37,052 bases of DNA, from positions 1-37,052 of the forward strand of contig QHYN01000095.1 of NCBI GenBank assembly GCA_003224145.1, in the 5' to 3' direction. The notes below the pieces were generated by a model. It worked only from the letters and a program-made list of their open reading frames with translations, was not told where the DNA came from and did not search any database. Source of the DNA: Acidobacteriota bacterium. Lineage in GTDB: Bacteria > Acidobacteriota > Terriglobia > Acidiferrales > UBA7541. Positions 17,410 to 25,257 of the stretch are shown piece after piece. Position 1 is the first letter of the stretch. Each line of letters starts with the position of its first letter. The translations under genes and the position numbers were made by a program.

Positions 17410-18735
17410 ATGCACCGACAACTGCTCGTCATCGCAGTGTTGTTCCTTGCCACCGGTTCTGCGTGGGGACAGAGCCCGCCACTTCCCGATCAAACAGAGC
17501 AGGTAAGAGTTCTACTCGAGCGGGTCGGGCAACTGGAGAAGCGCGTGGCTGAGCTGGAAGCCAAACAAGGGGTGTCTCCGACTCCTATCCTCACCGCCGC
17601 GGAGAGGACACCGGTACAAAAGTCCGAGTCACAGGGGACAACCGCGTCTCCCGGGACCGCACATGATCAAATGGCGCAGGAGCAGGCTGTGGCCCAGCAG
17701 GCCGAAGTTCACTACCCCTCACTGCAGGTTCGAGGTTTTGCTGACATCGACTTCTCCGCGACGGACCAGAAGGGGACGACGAGCGGCTTCAATCTAGGGC
17801 AGTTGGATTTGCACCTTGCCTCCCCGCTCTCCCGAAAGATCAGCTACTTCGGTGAGATGACCTTCAACGCTCACGCGAACGGGTACACCGTTGAGGTGGA
17901 ACGCTCCATCATCCGATATGACTATAACGACTACTTCAAGCTTTCGTTCGGCCGCTATCACAGTCCCATCGGTTATTGGAACACCGCCTTCCACCACGGG
18001 GCCTGGTTGCAGACGACGATCGATCGGCCGGAGATAGTGAGGGTGGGTGGCACCTTCATTCCTGTACACTTTGTCGGATTCCTTGCGGAGGGCAACATTC
18101 CTTCAGGCGGCGCAGGCCTTTCCTACAGCTTTGGTCTCGGCAATGGCCGGGGAGAAATCATCAGCCGACCCGGCGACGCAGGAGATATCAATAACAACCG
18201 CGCCTGGGTTGCCAACATCTTCGCCCGGCCCGCGAAACTCTACGGCTTGCAGTTGGGCGCGTCCGTGTATCGAGACAAAATCACCTGCCAGAATAATCCA
18301 ATAGTTCCGGCGGTTCCGGGCTGCCGCTTAACGAATGGAAACGACTACCGCGAATGGATCACAGCTGCTCATGTGGTTTGGACCAAAGGTGCTCCGGAAT
18401 TTCTGGCAGAATTCGCCAATGTCAATCATCATCAGGTACTCACGAACCTTGTATCCAACAGCCAGGGTTTGTATGTCCAGCTGGGTTACCGGCTTCCCTG
18501 GTCTGAAAAGACCTTGAAGCCGTATTACCGTTTCGAGTACCTACATACGCCACAGAGCGAGGCGGTCCTCCCCAACCTCGACTTGGTGGAGTCGATTGCC
18601 GGGCTCCGGTACGACATCTCCAGCTACGCCGCGTTCAAAGGCGAGTACCGGCACGCCAGCCGCGACATCCTGAAGACACCCACGTTCAATGGCATCGTAA
18701 ATGGTTTGTTCTTGCAGACGAGCTTTACGTTCTGA
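17410..18735 (+). CDS. Outer-membrane beta-barrel porin-like protein
   Basis: A 441-residue exported protein with a signal peptide (LLVIAVLFLATGSAWGQ, residues 5-21). A short coiled coil follows (VRVLLERVGQLEKRVAELEAKQ, about 32-55), of the kind that trims or anchors porin trimers, then a linker rich in Gln/Ala. From about residue 100 there are alternating amphipathic strands (LQVRGFADIDFSATD, ISYFGEMTFNAHANGYTVEVE, LKPYYRFEYLHTP). The final residue is Phe in LFLQTSFTF, the usual barrel-assembly signal. It resembles phosphate-selective-type porins in layout, but the solute is unknown. A strong GGGAGGGGGAGG ribosome binding site precedes the ATG. The PBP-like gene starts 12 bases after its stop. 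Confidence 0.75.
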   Translation: MHRQLLVIAVLFLATGSAWGQSPPLPDQTEQVRVLLERVGQLEKRVAELEAKQGVSPTPILTAAERTPVQKSESQGTTASPGTAHDQMAQEQAVAQQAEVHYPSLQVRGFADIDFSATDQKGTTSGFNLGQLDLHLASPLSRKISYFGEMTFNAHANGYTVEVERSIIRYDYNDYFKLSFGRYHSPIGYWNTAFHHGAWLQTTIDRPEIVRVGGTFIPVHFVGFLAEGNIPSGGAGLSYSFGLGNGRGEIISRPGDAGDINNNRAWVANIFARPAKLYGLQLGASVYRDKITCQNNPIVPAVPGCRLTNGNDYREWITAAHVVWTKGAPEFLAEFANVNHHQVLTNLVSNSQGLYVQLGYRLPWSEKTLKPYYRFEYLHTPQSEAVLPNLDLVESIAGLRYDISSYAAFKGEYRHASRDILKTPTFNGIVNGLFLQTSFTF

Positions 18736-18747
18736 GTGAGCTACGCG

Positions 18748-19245
18748 ATGAGTGCGACACACAAGCGGTTCGTAGCAATCCTCTGGACGATGTTCTGGCT
18801 GCCCACAATCTTACAGGTGCCCTTGGCGGCGCAGACAGCGCGAGGAGCCGACATTGCCGTGGTGGTTCACCCGGACACTCCCGTCGACGATCTGAGCCTT
18901 GCCGAAGTCCGCAGGGTGCTTCTCGGTGATCGCCAATACTGGAACTCGAAACTTCCGGTGGTCTTGCTGATCCGCGCTCCCGTGGCCCGCGAACGAGATG
19001 TTGTGCTGCGGGTCATCTACCAGATGACGGAAACGCAGTTCAAACAGTTTTGGATCGCGAAGATTTTTCGCGCGGAGGCAGCTTCTCAACCGAAAATCGT
19101 CTACTCAAATGATATGCAATATGAGCTGGTATCTGCTATTCCAGGTGCCATCGCCTTTGTCGATGCTCACAACGTGCGGCCCGGCCTAAAAGTGCTGCGG
19201 ATCGATGGGCACTTCCCGGGCGACCATGACTACCCGCTCCGATAG
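18748..19245 (+). CDS. Periplasmic PstS/PBP-like substrate-binding domain protein
   Basis: A 165-residue exported protein with a signal segment (FVAILWTMFWLPTILQVPLAAQ). It resembles the PBP-like (phosphate-binding, PstS type) fold but is only about half the length of a complete PstS: DIAVVVHPDTPVDDLSLAEVRRVLLGDRQYW is the typical opening, and GAIAFVDAHNVRPGLKVLRIDG the typical end. Short versions like this are common beside porin or kinase genes and usually have unknown ligands. A GTG at 18736 directly after the porin stop would add four residues. It follows the porin gene immediately, so the two are almost surely one operon and may act on the same solute. It is convergent with the kinase. 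Confidence 0.72.
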   Translation: MSATHKRFVAILWTMFWLPTILQVPLAAQTARGADIAVVVHPDTPVDDLSLAEVRRVLLGDRQYWNSKLPVVLLIRAPVARERDVVLRVIYQMTETQFKQFWIAKIFRAEAASQPKIVYSNDMQYELVSAIPGAIAFVDAHNVRPGLKVLRIDGHFPGDHDYPLR

Positions 19246-19302
19246 CCGAACGCGACGCTAGCGCGGTGGAACATCGGAAGTTCGACTTTTCCGAGGCAGA
19301 TT

Positions 19303-21720
19303 CTATTTTGCGAGCCCCAAGCGCTTGAGTAAAGCGTGGAATCGCGCATCCCCGCGCACACTGTTGAAGAGCGGATCCACTCCCAGGGACACAAGACCGC
19401 TGTCGTGTTCGTCGTAAGCCTTTTCGAGCCACGTCAGGGTTTGTTCTTTTTCACCCAAGCGCGCATGGATTACAGCAATTTCAAAGGAAGAAACGTAACT
19501 GTGCTTGGAAAGCTCGGTCATGCCATCCAGCCAACTGCGCAGGACACCGTTATACCCGGACTTGGAAAAATCCTCTTCGATGGAGGCTGCCAGTTCCGGA
19601 CTTCCCAAGAGGGAAACAAATTTCTCTCGTTCGGCGACCGCTTCCGTGTGCCTGCCCATCTGTGCAAAGACTGCCTCGAGCGTTCTGCGCGCGGGGGTGA
19701 AGTTTGGATCGAGTTCAAGGACCTTACGCAACTGCTCGACTGCTTGATCGTTTTGGCTCGCAAAATAGAGCTGCCTTCCTAAAATTGTATTAATGATCAG
19801 GGAGAACGGGTCTAGCTCCCTTGCTTTCTTGGTTTCGCGCATCCCGTCCTCAGACCTTCCCATGTTGGCAAGATAGTTTCCATACCACAGATGTGCCGTT
19901 GCTGAGTTGGAGTTAAGGTCAATGGCCCTCTTGAATTCTCTTTCTGCACTCACCCAGTCCCAGTTGTAATGCTCTTCTACGAGCCCCAAAGAGGTGTGTG
20001 CTTCCCCGAGCGTGTCATCAATTGCCAGAGCCTGCAACGCCGCGATTTTTGCCTCTGGCAGAGCCTCCGACGGGGGAAGATATCCAGCTTCTCCGAGCTG
20101 ATTATAAGTGTCTGCGAGACCCGCGTAGGCCAGGGCGTAGCGCGGATCTTTCTGCACCGATTGTTTGAAGTACTCGGCGGCTTTCTTGAAATCGGCCTCC
20201 GTCCACTTGTTCCAGTAGAAGAGGCCCTGGAGGTAGAGCTGATAGGCTTCTGCATTTTCGGTGGATCGCTTCGAAAGCCACTTTTTCTCTTCGCCCACAA
20301 GCCTCGGACGCAATCGCCCGTAGATGTCCGCAGCAATCTCCTCCTGCACGGAGACCAAGTTGGATAATTTCCTCTTGTATTGCTCGCCCCAGAGCTGCCG
20401 CTTGTCTTGCACATCCTCGAGATTGACGCTGATGAGCAGGTCATCCTCCGACTGGACGAGTCTGCCCGTAAGGATCGCCTGGACGCCCAGGTCCCGGCCA
20501 ACGCGTTCTGGGTCCGTGGCCTGATCCTTATAGCGAAAGACAGTATTCCGTGACATCACCGTCAGATTCGGCAACTGAGAAAGACTATTGATGAGACTCT
20601 CGGTGATCCCATCACTAAGATACTCCGTCTTGGAATCCTTGCTCACATTGGTGAAGGGCAATACGGCGATAGACTCGATGCGCGCCGCTCCCGTCCTTCC
20701 GAATATACGTTCACGGAGATTGCCGGCGGCCAGGCCGAACACGACCAACAATGCAATGAGAACTCCGCCCCACGCCAAATGCGGCCAATTTCGCCGGAGC
20801 GCATAGCGGGTTGTATAACCCGTCATAGGCAACGCACGGGCCGAATCGGTGTCTCGCTTCAATCGCTGTAGGTCCGCCCGCAGGTCAGAGGCAGTCTGGT
20901 ACCGCAATCCCCGATCTTTCTCAAGCGCCTTTGAGATAATCATTTCTAGTTGTGGAGGGATCGCAGGGTTTAGCCGCACTGGGGGAATCGGTGCGCGATT
21001 CAGTATGGCCTCAAAGATTATTCCAGAGGTGTTACCGGTGAACGCCTGCTGGCCTGTGGCCATTTCATAGAGCACAATCCCAAGGGAAAACAGATCCGTT
21101 CGTGCGTCGAGCTCTTCTCCTCGAACTTGTTCTGGGGACATATAGGTAATCGTGCCCAGCGCCACGCCAGGGCTCGTGAAATGATCGTCCTGGGTGGTTG
21201 TACTGATCGCTTCCGATTTCGGCGTCGGCGAAGTTGTGCCTCTGCGTTCCGGCAAAAGCTTGGCGAGGCCAAAATCCAGAAGTTTTACCTGACCGCGGTC
21301 CGTCACGAAAATATTCGCCGGCTTGATATCGCGGTGGATAATCGCTTTAGAGTGTGCCGCATCAAGAGCGTCCGCCATTTGGTAGCCATACTCCGGGACT
21401 CGCTCGATCTCCAAGGGCCTCCCGGAAATGCGGTGCTTAAGCGTCTGCCCCTCGAGGATCTCCATGACAATGAAGCTCTGGCCTTCATACTCGTCCACGT
21501 CATAAATTGTGCAGATATGCGGATGATTCAGGGAGCTGGCAGCCCGCGCTTCGCGCTGCAGGCGCTCGATCGCGTGGCGGTCCTTGGAAAGTTCTTCCGG
21601 GAGGAATTTCAAGGCGACTTGACGGCCAAGCTTAATATCCTCCGCTCGATACACCACTCCCATCCCGCCCCCACCCAACTTTTCCAGAATGCGGTAATGG
21701 CAAACAGTTCGCCCAATCAT
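19303..21720 (-). CDS. Receptor-type Ser/Thr protein kinase with TolB-like and TPR domains
   Basis: An 805-residue membrane kinase. Residues 1-285 form a PknB-type domain: Gly-rich loop LGGGGMG (15-21), Lys38 in VALKF, HRDIKPANIF (129-138), DFG at 149-151, and TYMSPEQVRG. One transmembrane helix is at about 315-334 (LAWGGVLIALLVVFGLAAG). Residues 350-470 resemble the FlgO/TolB_N-type domain common in such kinases (IAVLPFTNVSKDSKTEYLSDGI is its opening). The rest to 805 is a set of tetratricopeptide repeats (AEYFKQSVQKDPRYALAYAGLADTYNQLG and others). In this family the kinase faces the cytoplasm and the repeats the periplasm. A near-consensus promoter lies upstream. Substrate and signal are unknown; the layout is typical of Acidobacteriota. 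Confidence 0.93.
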   Translation of the reverse strand: MIGRTVCHYRILEKLGGGGMGVVYRAEDIKLGRQVALKFLPEELSKDRHAIERLQREARAASSLNHPHICTIYDVDEYEGQSFIVMEILEGQTLKHRISGRPLEIERVPEYGYQMADALDAAHSKAIIHRDIKPANIFVTDRGQVKLLDFGLAKLLPERRGTTSPTPKSEAISTTTQDDHFTSPGVALGTITYMSPEQVRGEELDARTDLFSLGIVLYEMATGQQAFTGNTSGIIFEAILNRAPIPPVRLNPAIPPQLEMIISKALEKDRGLRYQTASDLRADLQRLKRDTDSARALPMTGYTTRYALRRNWPHLAWGGVLIALLVVFGLAAGNLRERIFGRTGAARIESIAVLPFTNVSKDSKTEYLSDGITESLINSLSQLPNLTVMSRNTVFRYKDQATDPERVGRDLGVQAILTGRLVQSEDDLLISVNLEDVQDKRQLWGEQYKRKLSNLVSVQEEIAADIYGRLRPRLVGEEKKWLSKRSTENAEAYQLYLQGLFYWNKWTEADFKKAAEYFKQSVQKDPRYALAYAGLADTYNQLGEAGYLPPSEALPEAKIAALQALAIDDTLGEAHTSLGLVEEHYNWDWVSAEREFKRAIDLNSNSATAHLWYGNYLANMGRSEDGMRETKKARELDPFSLIINTILGRQLYFASQNDQAVEQLRKVLELDPNFTPARRTLEAVFAQMGRHTEAVAEREKFVSLLGSPELAASIEEDFSKSGYNGVLRSWLDGMTELSKHSYVSSFEIAVIHARLGEKEQTLTWLEKAYDEHDSGLVSLGVDPLFNSVRGDARFHALLKRLGLAK

Positions 21721-21746
21721 AGGAAAGAAATCGCCTTCGGCTGGTC

Positions 21747-21775
21747 ATATTAGGGTGTGGCCGCAAACAAGTCAA
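21747..21775 (-). promoter_or_regulatory. Promoter of the receptor kinase
   Basis: On the minus strand TTGACT (21770-21775), a 17-base spacer and TAATAT (21747-21752) lie 27 bases before the kinase ATG. It is back to back with the tRNA promoter. Confidence 0.6.
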
Positions 21776-21816
21776 CGTAAGGACGATAAGGCAAGCGCGC
21801 TGTGTGGCGCATAGAA

Positions 21817-21845
21817 TTGACACAATTCCGCGCCACCCCTACAAT
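21817..21845 (+). promoter_or_regulatory. Promoter of tRNA-Phe
   Basis: A perfect TTGACA (21817-21822), 17-base spacer and TACAAT (21840-21845), ending 15 bases before the mature tRNA. Confidence 0.8.
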
Positions 21846-21860
21846 TTCTAAATCGCTTGT

Positions 21861-21935
21861 GCCGGGGTAGCTCATTGGTAGAGCGCCGCCCTGAAAAGGC
21901 GGGCGTAGCCAGTTCGATTCTGGCCCCCGGCACCA
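21861..21935 (+). tRNA. tRNA-Phe (anticodon GAA)
   Basis: A 75-base tRNA with CCA encoded. Acceptor GCCGGGG pairs with CCCCGGC, the D stem is GCTC/GAGC, the anticodon stem CCGCC/GGCGG carries loop CTGAAAA (anticodon GAA), the variable loop has five bases, and the T stem GCCAG/CTGGC holds TTCGATT. All stems are fully paired. It has its own promoter and no obvious terminator. Confidence 0.97.
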
Positions 21936-22069
21936 TCCATGCTTGAGTCACTCAACTCGTTGTTCAGTTCCAGCCAACGGAGACTGCCGGGCCAGCGTTC
22001 AGCCTTTAATGCCGGCGCGTACCCTTCATGACCAGCGGCACCTGGGATTGCCCGCGGCGGGCTGGGGCA

Positions 22070-23128
22070 TCAACGGGATGCTTGCGCTAAGCCCTTGCCG
22101 CCCAGGATAGACAATTGACGGTCAATGATTTTCGTGAAATCCGCGTCGGACTGCGGCCCGCTCAAGAACTCGCCGTTGATGAAAAAGGTAGGTGTCGCGT
22201 TGACTCCGGCCTGGGAACCTGCCTCCACATCTCGCTGCACCACCGCCCTGTACTTGCCAGATTTCAGGCAGGACTCAAAGGAGTTCTGGTCCAGGCCCAG
22301 CCCAGCCGCAGTCTTAACCAAAGCAACCTCGTCGAGCTTCGACTGGTCGGCGAACATGGCGTCGTGCATTTCCCAGTATTTCCCTTGCGCGAGAGCACAG
22401 CGCGAGGCCTCCGCCGCGATCTCTGCGTGCTGATGGATCTGCGAGAGAGGAAAATCCTGGTAGGCCAGCTTTACCTTGCCCTTATATTTGGCGAGCACTT
22501 CCTTCAGCATGGGTTGCGCCCCGCTACAAAACGGGCACTGAAAATCGGCGAATTCAACGATTGTGACCAGTGCATCAGTGTTTCCCTTCACGCGAGCCGT
22601 GTCGTAGTCCACGTGGACCACGGGCGGCTGAAGGAGAATGGAAACCTCGACCTTGTCGCGTAGGGAGTCCGCATACTGTTCGCGGGCCTGCTGAATCTCA
22701 GCGTTCTTCAAAAGCTGCTTAACCTGCGATTTGATCTGCTCGAAGGGCAATGTAGTCTGGCTCTTAACTGCAAGGTAATAGCCTTTGGCTACGTCGTCGG
22801 AAGGGTCAGATATCTTGGAATCGACTTCCTGCTTGAGGAGGTCCTCGGTGCTAAGGCCCTTCTTTTTCGCTTCCACCTCGATGAGCTTCTTGCGAATAGA
22901 TTGATTGAGGGCGTCGCTTTTCAGTTTATATTCCTGCTTGCGCAGATCGAGCAAACTCGGCCCGGCCACAGACATTAGGTCCTGCTCGTAAATCGGCTGG
23001 CCGGCGACAACGGCAACGGGCCCATCAGTTCCTGCTTGAGGCTTTGCCTGCGCAGAGCATAGGGTGGCGAGGGACAAGTAACAAAGAAGCGTCAACAGAG
23101 AAGCCTTCACTGGTTTTTGTCTAAGCAT
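22070..23128 (-). CDS. Exported DsbA-like thiol oxidoreductase with SurA-like N-terminal region
   Basis: A 352-residue exported protein. ATG at 23128 (MLRQKPVKASLLTLLCYLSL) follows GGGAGA by five bases and opens a signal peptide ending near SAQA; a longer frame from 23188 is rejected. Residues 35-170 begin VAVVAGQPIYEQDL, the opening of SurA/PrsA-type chaperone regions, and are helical. Residues 180-345 form a thioredoxin_4/DsbA fold with the active site CPFC at 198-201 (VEFADFQCPFC) and the cis-Pro segment NATPTFFINGE. Such proteins oxidise or isomerise cysteines in the periplasm. It follows the Sel1 gene by 91 bases, and a Cys-rich exported protein lies just upstream, a likely client. Confidence 0.88.
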   Translation of the reverse strand: MLRQKPVKASLLTLLCYLSLATLCSAQAKPQAGTDGPVAVVAGQPIYEQDLMSVAGPSLLDLRKQEYKLKSDALNQSIRKKLIEVEAKKKGLSTEDLLKQEVDSKISDPSDDVAKGYYLAVKSQTTLPFEQIKSQVKQLLKNAEIQQAREQYADSLRDKVEVSILLQPPVVHVDYDTARVKGNTDALVTIVEFADFQCPFCSGAQPMLKEVLAKYKGKVKLAYQDFPLSQIHQHAEIAAEASRCALAQGKYWEMHDAMFADQSKLDEVALVKTAAGLGLDQNSFESCLKSGKYRAVVQRDVEAGSQAGVNATPTFFINGEFLSGPQSDADFTKIIDRQLSILGGKGLAQASR

Positions 23129-23219
23129 GGTTCTCCCGCAATGTTTTGTTTTCGCTTGGTCAAGTCTCAGCTTCGTGCCGCGGCCCACATAACCGCTTGT
23201 CTCCCTCGGTTTCCTTGCG

Positions 23220-23849
23220 CTAGTTCTTCTGTTCCTGTTGTGTACCTGTTTTGGCAGCAGGCGCCGCAGCTACTTTCGGTTTCCACGCTTCCGCTAGCGC
23301 CTTGCCCTTGGCGATCTGGTCCGGATTCATTTCTCTTTCCGCTGCAAGGAGTTCCTTCTGATAGAAGTCGAGATTCTGCTCTGCGGCTAACCGCAGCCAC
23401 TTCTCGCCCTGAACCGGATCGCGCGGAAGTTCTTTGGCGCCCTGCATGTAGGCCTTGCCAAGAAGGTACTGAGCATCCTGGTTTCCCTGCTCAGCGGAAA
23501 GCCGCAGCCACTTCACTCCTTCGCCGATGTCTTTCTGGGGCAGCAGGTACATCGCACCCAGGAAGAATTGAGCGTCGGCGTTGCCCTGCAAGGCGGAAGC
23601 CTTAAACCATTTGATTGCCTGCTCAGGATCCTTTAGAACTCCCTGGCCATTCATATACATCTTGCCAAGAAAGAGTTGCGCGCCCGCATTGCCTTGCTCC
23701 GCCAGCGGCGTAAACTCATTGAGCGCGGTAGAGTAGTCTTTTTGTTCATAAGCGCGCTTGGCAGATTCAAGATCCGCCGCGGCCGAGAGCAGCGAGCAAA
23801 GCAGGATCGTGAAAGCGCCAAGCAGGAAGCGCTGTAGCCAGAAGCGCAT
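23220..23849 (-). CDS. Exported Sel1-repeat protein
   Basis: A 209-residue exported protein. ATG at 23849 lies eight bases after GGAGG; the ATG at 23855 would be only two bases away and is less likely. A signal peptide (FLLGAFTILLCSLLSAAA) is followed by four or five Sel1-like repeats, for example YSTALNEFTPLAEQGNAGAQ and EQAIKWFKASALQGNADAQ, which form a helical scaffold for protein contacts. The end (AAAPAAKTGTQQEQKN) is low-complexity. Partner unknown. The DsbA-like gene follows on the same strand, so they are probably transcribed together. Confidence 0.85.
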   Translation of the reverse strand: MRFWLQRFLLGAFTILLCSLLSAAADLESAKRAYEQKDYSTALNEFTPLAEQGNAGAQLFLGKMYMNGQGVLKDPEQAIKWFKASALQGNADAQFFLGAMYLLPQKDIGEGVKWLRLSAEQGNQDAQYLLGKAYMQGAKELPRDPVQGEKWLRLAAEQNLDFYQKELLAAEREMNPDQIAKGKALAEAWKPKVAAAPAAKTGTQQEQKN

Positions 23850-23934
23850 CTTCATTTCCTCCGTTCTTCTGTCACTGTCTTAGAGGCGCGGAGTTAAGAA
23901 AGGAAGTGCGCCGCTAAGTCCCCGTAAACTGCAG

Positions 23935-24007
23935 CCAGGCCTTAGGCCACGTTTGGGCCTGAGGCCTGGTTGCTCCCCAGCGCGCCAGACCGGACGTGCT
24001 GGGGAGC
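23935..24007. terminator. Two strong tandem hairpins
   Basis: Hairpin 1: 23935-23948 pairs with 23956-23969 (14-base arms, one wobble position, 7-base loop; CCAGGCCTTAGGCC). Hairpin 2: GCTCCCCAGC (23972-23981) pairs perfectly with GCTGGGGAGC (23998-24007). They lie after the stop of the Cys-rich secreted gene and before sel1, both on the minus strand. No T-run follows, so they may terminate weakly or protect RNA ends. Confidence 0.6.
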
Positions 24008-24029
24008 CCTTTGCAGGTTGCGAGCGTGG

Positions 24030-24845
24030 TTAGAAACTGTTGACCGAATTTTGCGAGAAGATCTTATTCTGTTGCACCGTAAGATTCACCGGTCCTACAC
24101 AGGTCAACGACTCGAATGTCCCAGAGCCGATGACAGTGGAAGCCCAATTCAGCGTGATACCGTAATTACCGGACGAGAGGTTTGTCACGATCCAGTCGAA
24201 GCTATGGGCTGAAACCGTGCTCTCGGCAAAGCTGATGAAGCAGCCGTTGGTTGCCGACGTGCAGTTTGCGGAGAGTCCTGCGAACAGGTTCGTGCTGATC
24301 TGGACAAACCGAGCGTCATAAGTGACCCCGAAGTTCGGGATAACGTTTGGCTGGCTCCCACCGCCCTGCTTCCCAACAGTCACCGTAACGTCCACTCCAG
24401 CCAGCGCCGAACTGCTTGCGGTGCCGGTGGTCGTCACCTGCTTCGAGCTCACGTTGACGTCCGTCAGAAGGCCAATGACCATCGAAGGCCTGATGACAAA
24501 CACGTTGCCGTTGCCGCTCGACGTCTTGATTCCGGAATAGAAATTCCCCCCGCAATTCGTCTGAGGAGTCGGAAAGACGCACTGGCCCAGCGTAGTGTTA
24601 CAGGTGGCGCCGGAGTTGCTTCCGAGGATGGACGTGCAGTCGGCGTCGGTTGTGCACGCAAAGGTGACACCACCGAGACTATTGGCAGAGCATAGCGCCC
24701 CGCCGCCGATTGCACCGTTGTTTTTGTTCAGTACGCAATTCGTGGAATTACCGCTCGTACCGTATGTGAAGTTGCCGCTGCTCTGGGCGCTGGCCAGGGC
24801 AGGTGTTAATACCGCAACTGCTAAAATCAAAAGCAATTTTTTCAT
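24030..24845 (-). CDS. Cys-rich secreted protein of unknown function
   Basis: A 271-residue exported protein I do not recognise. ATG at 24845 opens MKKLLLILAVAVLTPALASAQ, a clear signal peptide; an upstream ATG at 24878 would hide it. The mature N-terminus, to about residue 100, holds eight cysteines in small loops (NCVLNKNNG, ALCSANSLGG, FACTTDADC, ATCNTTLGQCVF, TNCGG). The rest is a Ser/Thr/Gly-rich beta-type domain (GVDVTVTVGKQGGG, FVQISTNLFAGLSANC) with two further cysteine pairs. Disulfides are likely, and the DsbA-like gene is two genes downstream. The similar-looking secreted gene at 28845 may be a distant relative. Surface or extracellular role inferred only. Confidence 0.7.
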   Translation of the reverse strand: MKKLLLILAVAVLTPALASAQSSGNFTYGTSGNSTNCVLNKNNGAIGGGALCSANSLGGVTFACTTDADCTSILGSNSGATCNTTLGQCVFPTPQTNCGGNFYSGIKTSSGNGNVFVIRPSMVIGLLTDVNVSSKQVTTTGTASSSALAGVDVTVTVGKQGGGSQPNVIPNFGVTYDARFVQISTNLFAGLSANCTSATNGCFISFAESTVSAHSFDWIVTNLSSGNYGITLNWASTVIGSGTFESLTCVGPVNLTVQQNKIFSQNSVNSF

Positions 24846-24994
24846 TTGGGCCCCTCTCCTTGATACAACCTTCAGCACTTCGAGGACTGAGCAGGTGGGT
24901 GGCTAAGGATGGAACTCTGTACCGTTGGAAGCTAACGGCCAAGGGGACAGATTTGGAACAGTACATCTTCCTGACCCAGGTCTATCGATACTGC

Positions 24995-25144
24995 CTAGGC
25001 GGGCCAAGGCATTCCACTTTTCGCAAGAATCTGCGGATTGACAACCACGACGTAGGCCATGGTCATGAAGGTAGTCAGGCCCGCAAGGAGCTCGCGGCGG
25101 ACGGTGGTCTGATTCTCGTCAGGATGAAAGACGCGCTGAAGCAC
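24995..25144 (-). pseudogene. N-terminal fragment of an NCS2 (AzgA-type) purine permease
   Basis: A 49-codon minus-strand frame beginning with GTG at 25144 (GGGGAG eight bases upstream) and ending in TAG at 24995-24997. It reads [18 protein letters not shown], then [18 protein letters not shown], then AKSGMPWPA. This is the characteristic first segment of NCS2/AzgA adenine-guanine-hypoxanthine permeases ([28 protein letters not shown]); the remaining 400 or so residues are missing. It diverges from the adenosine deaminase gene, a sensible pathway neighbour. The start and ribosome binding site look intact, so a short peptide may still be made. Confidence 0.8.
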
Positions 25145-25257
25145 GCGGAATTCTCCCCGTCTCCTGCTATGCTGTGCTGCGCGAGCGGGAGTTTACATCA
25201 GAGGGAGCGCTTGCCAATTCGATTCTTCCCTTTGGCGGCTGGAGCTGGGGAGAAGAA

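Noticed and set aside
22772-22826. A possible second tRNA or structured element in the exported oxidoreductase gene region
   Set aside because: The bases lie inside a clear coding frame and form no cloverleaf.
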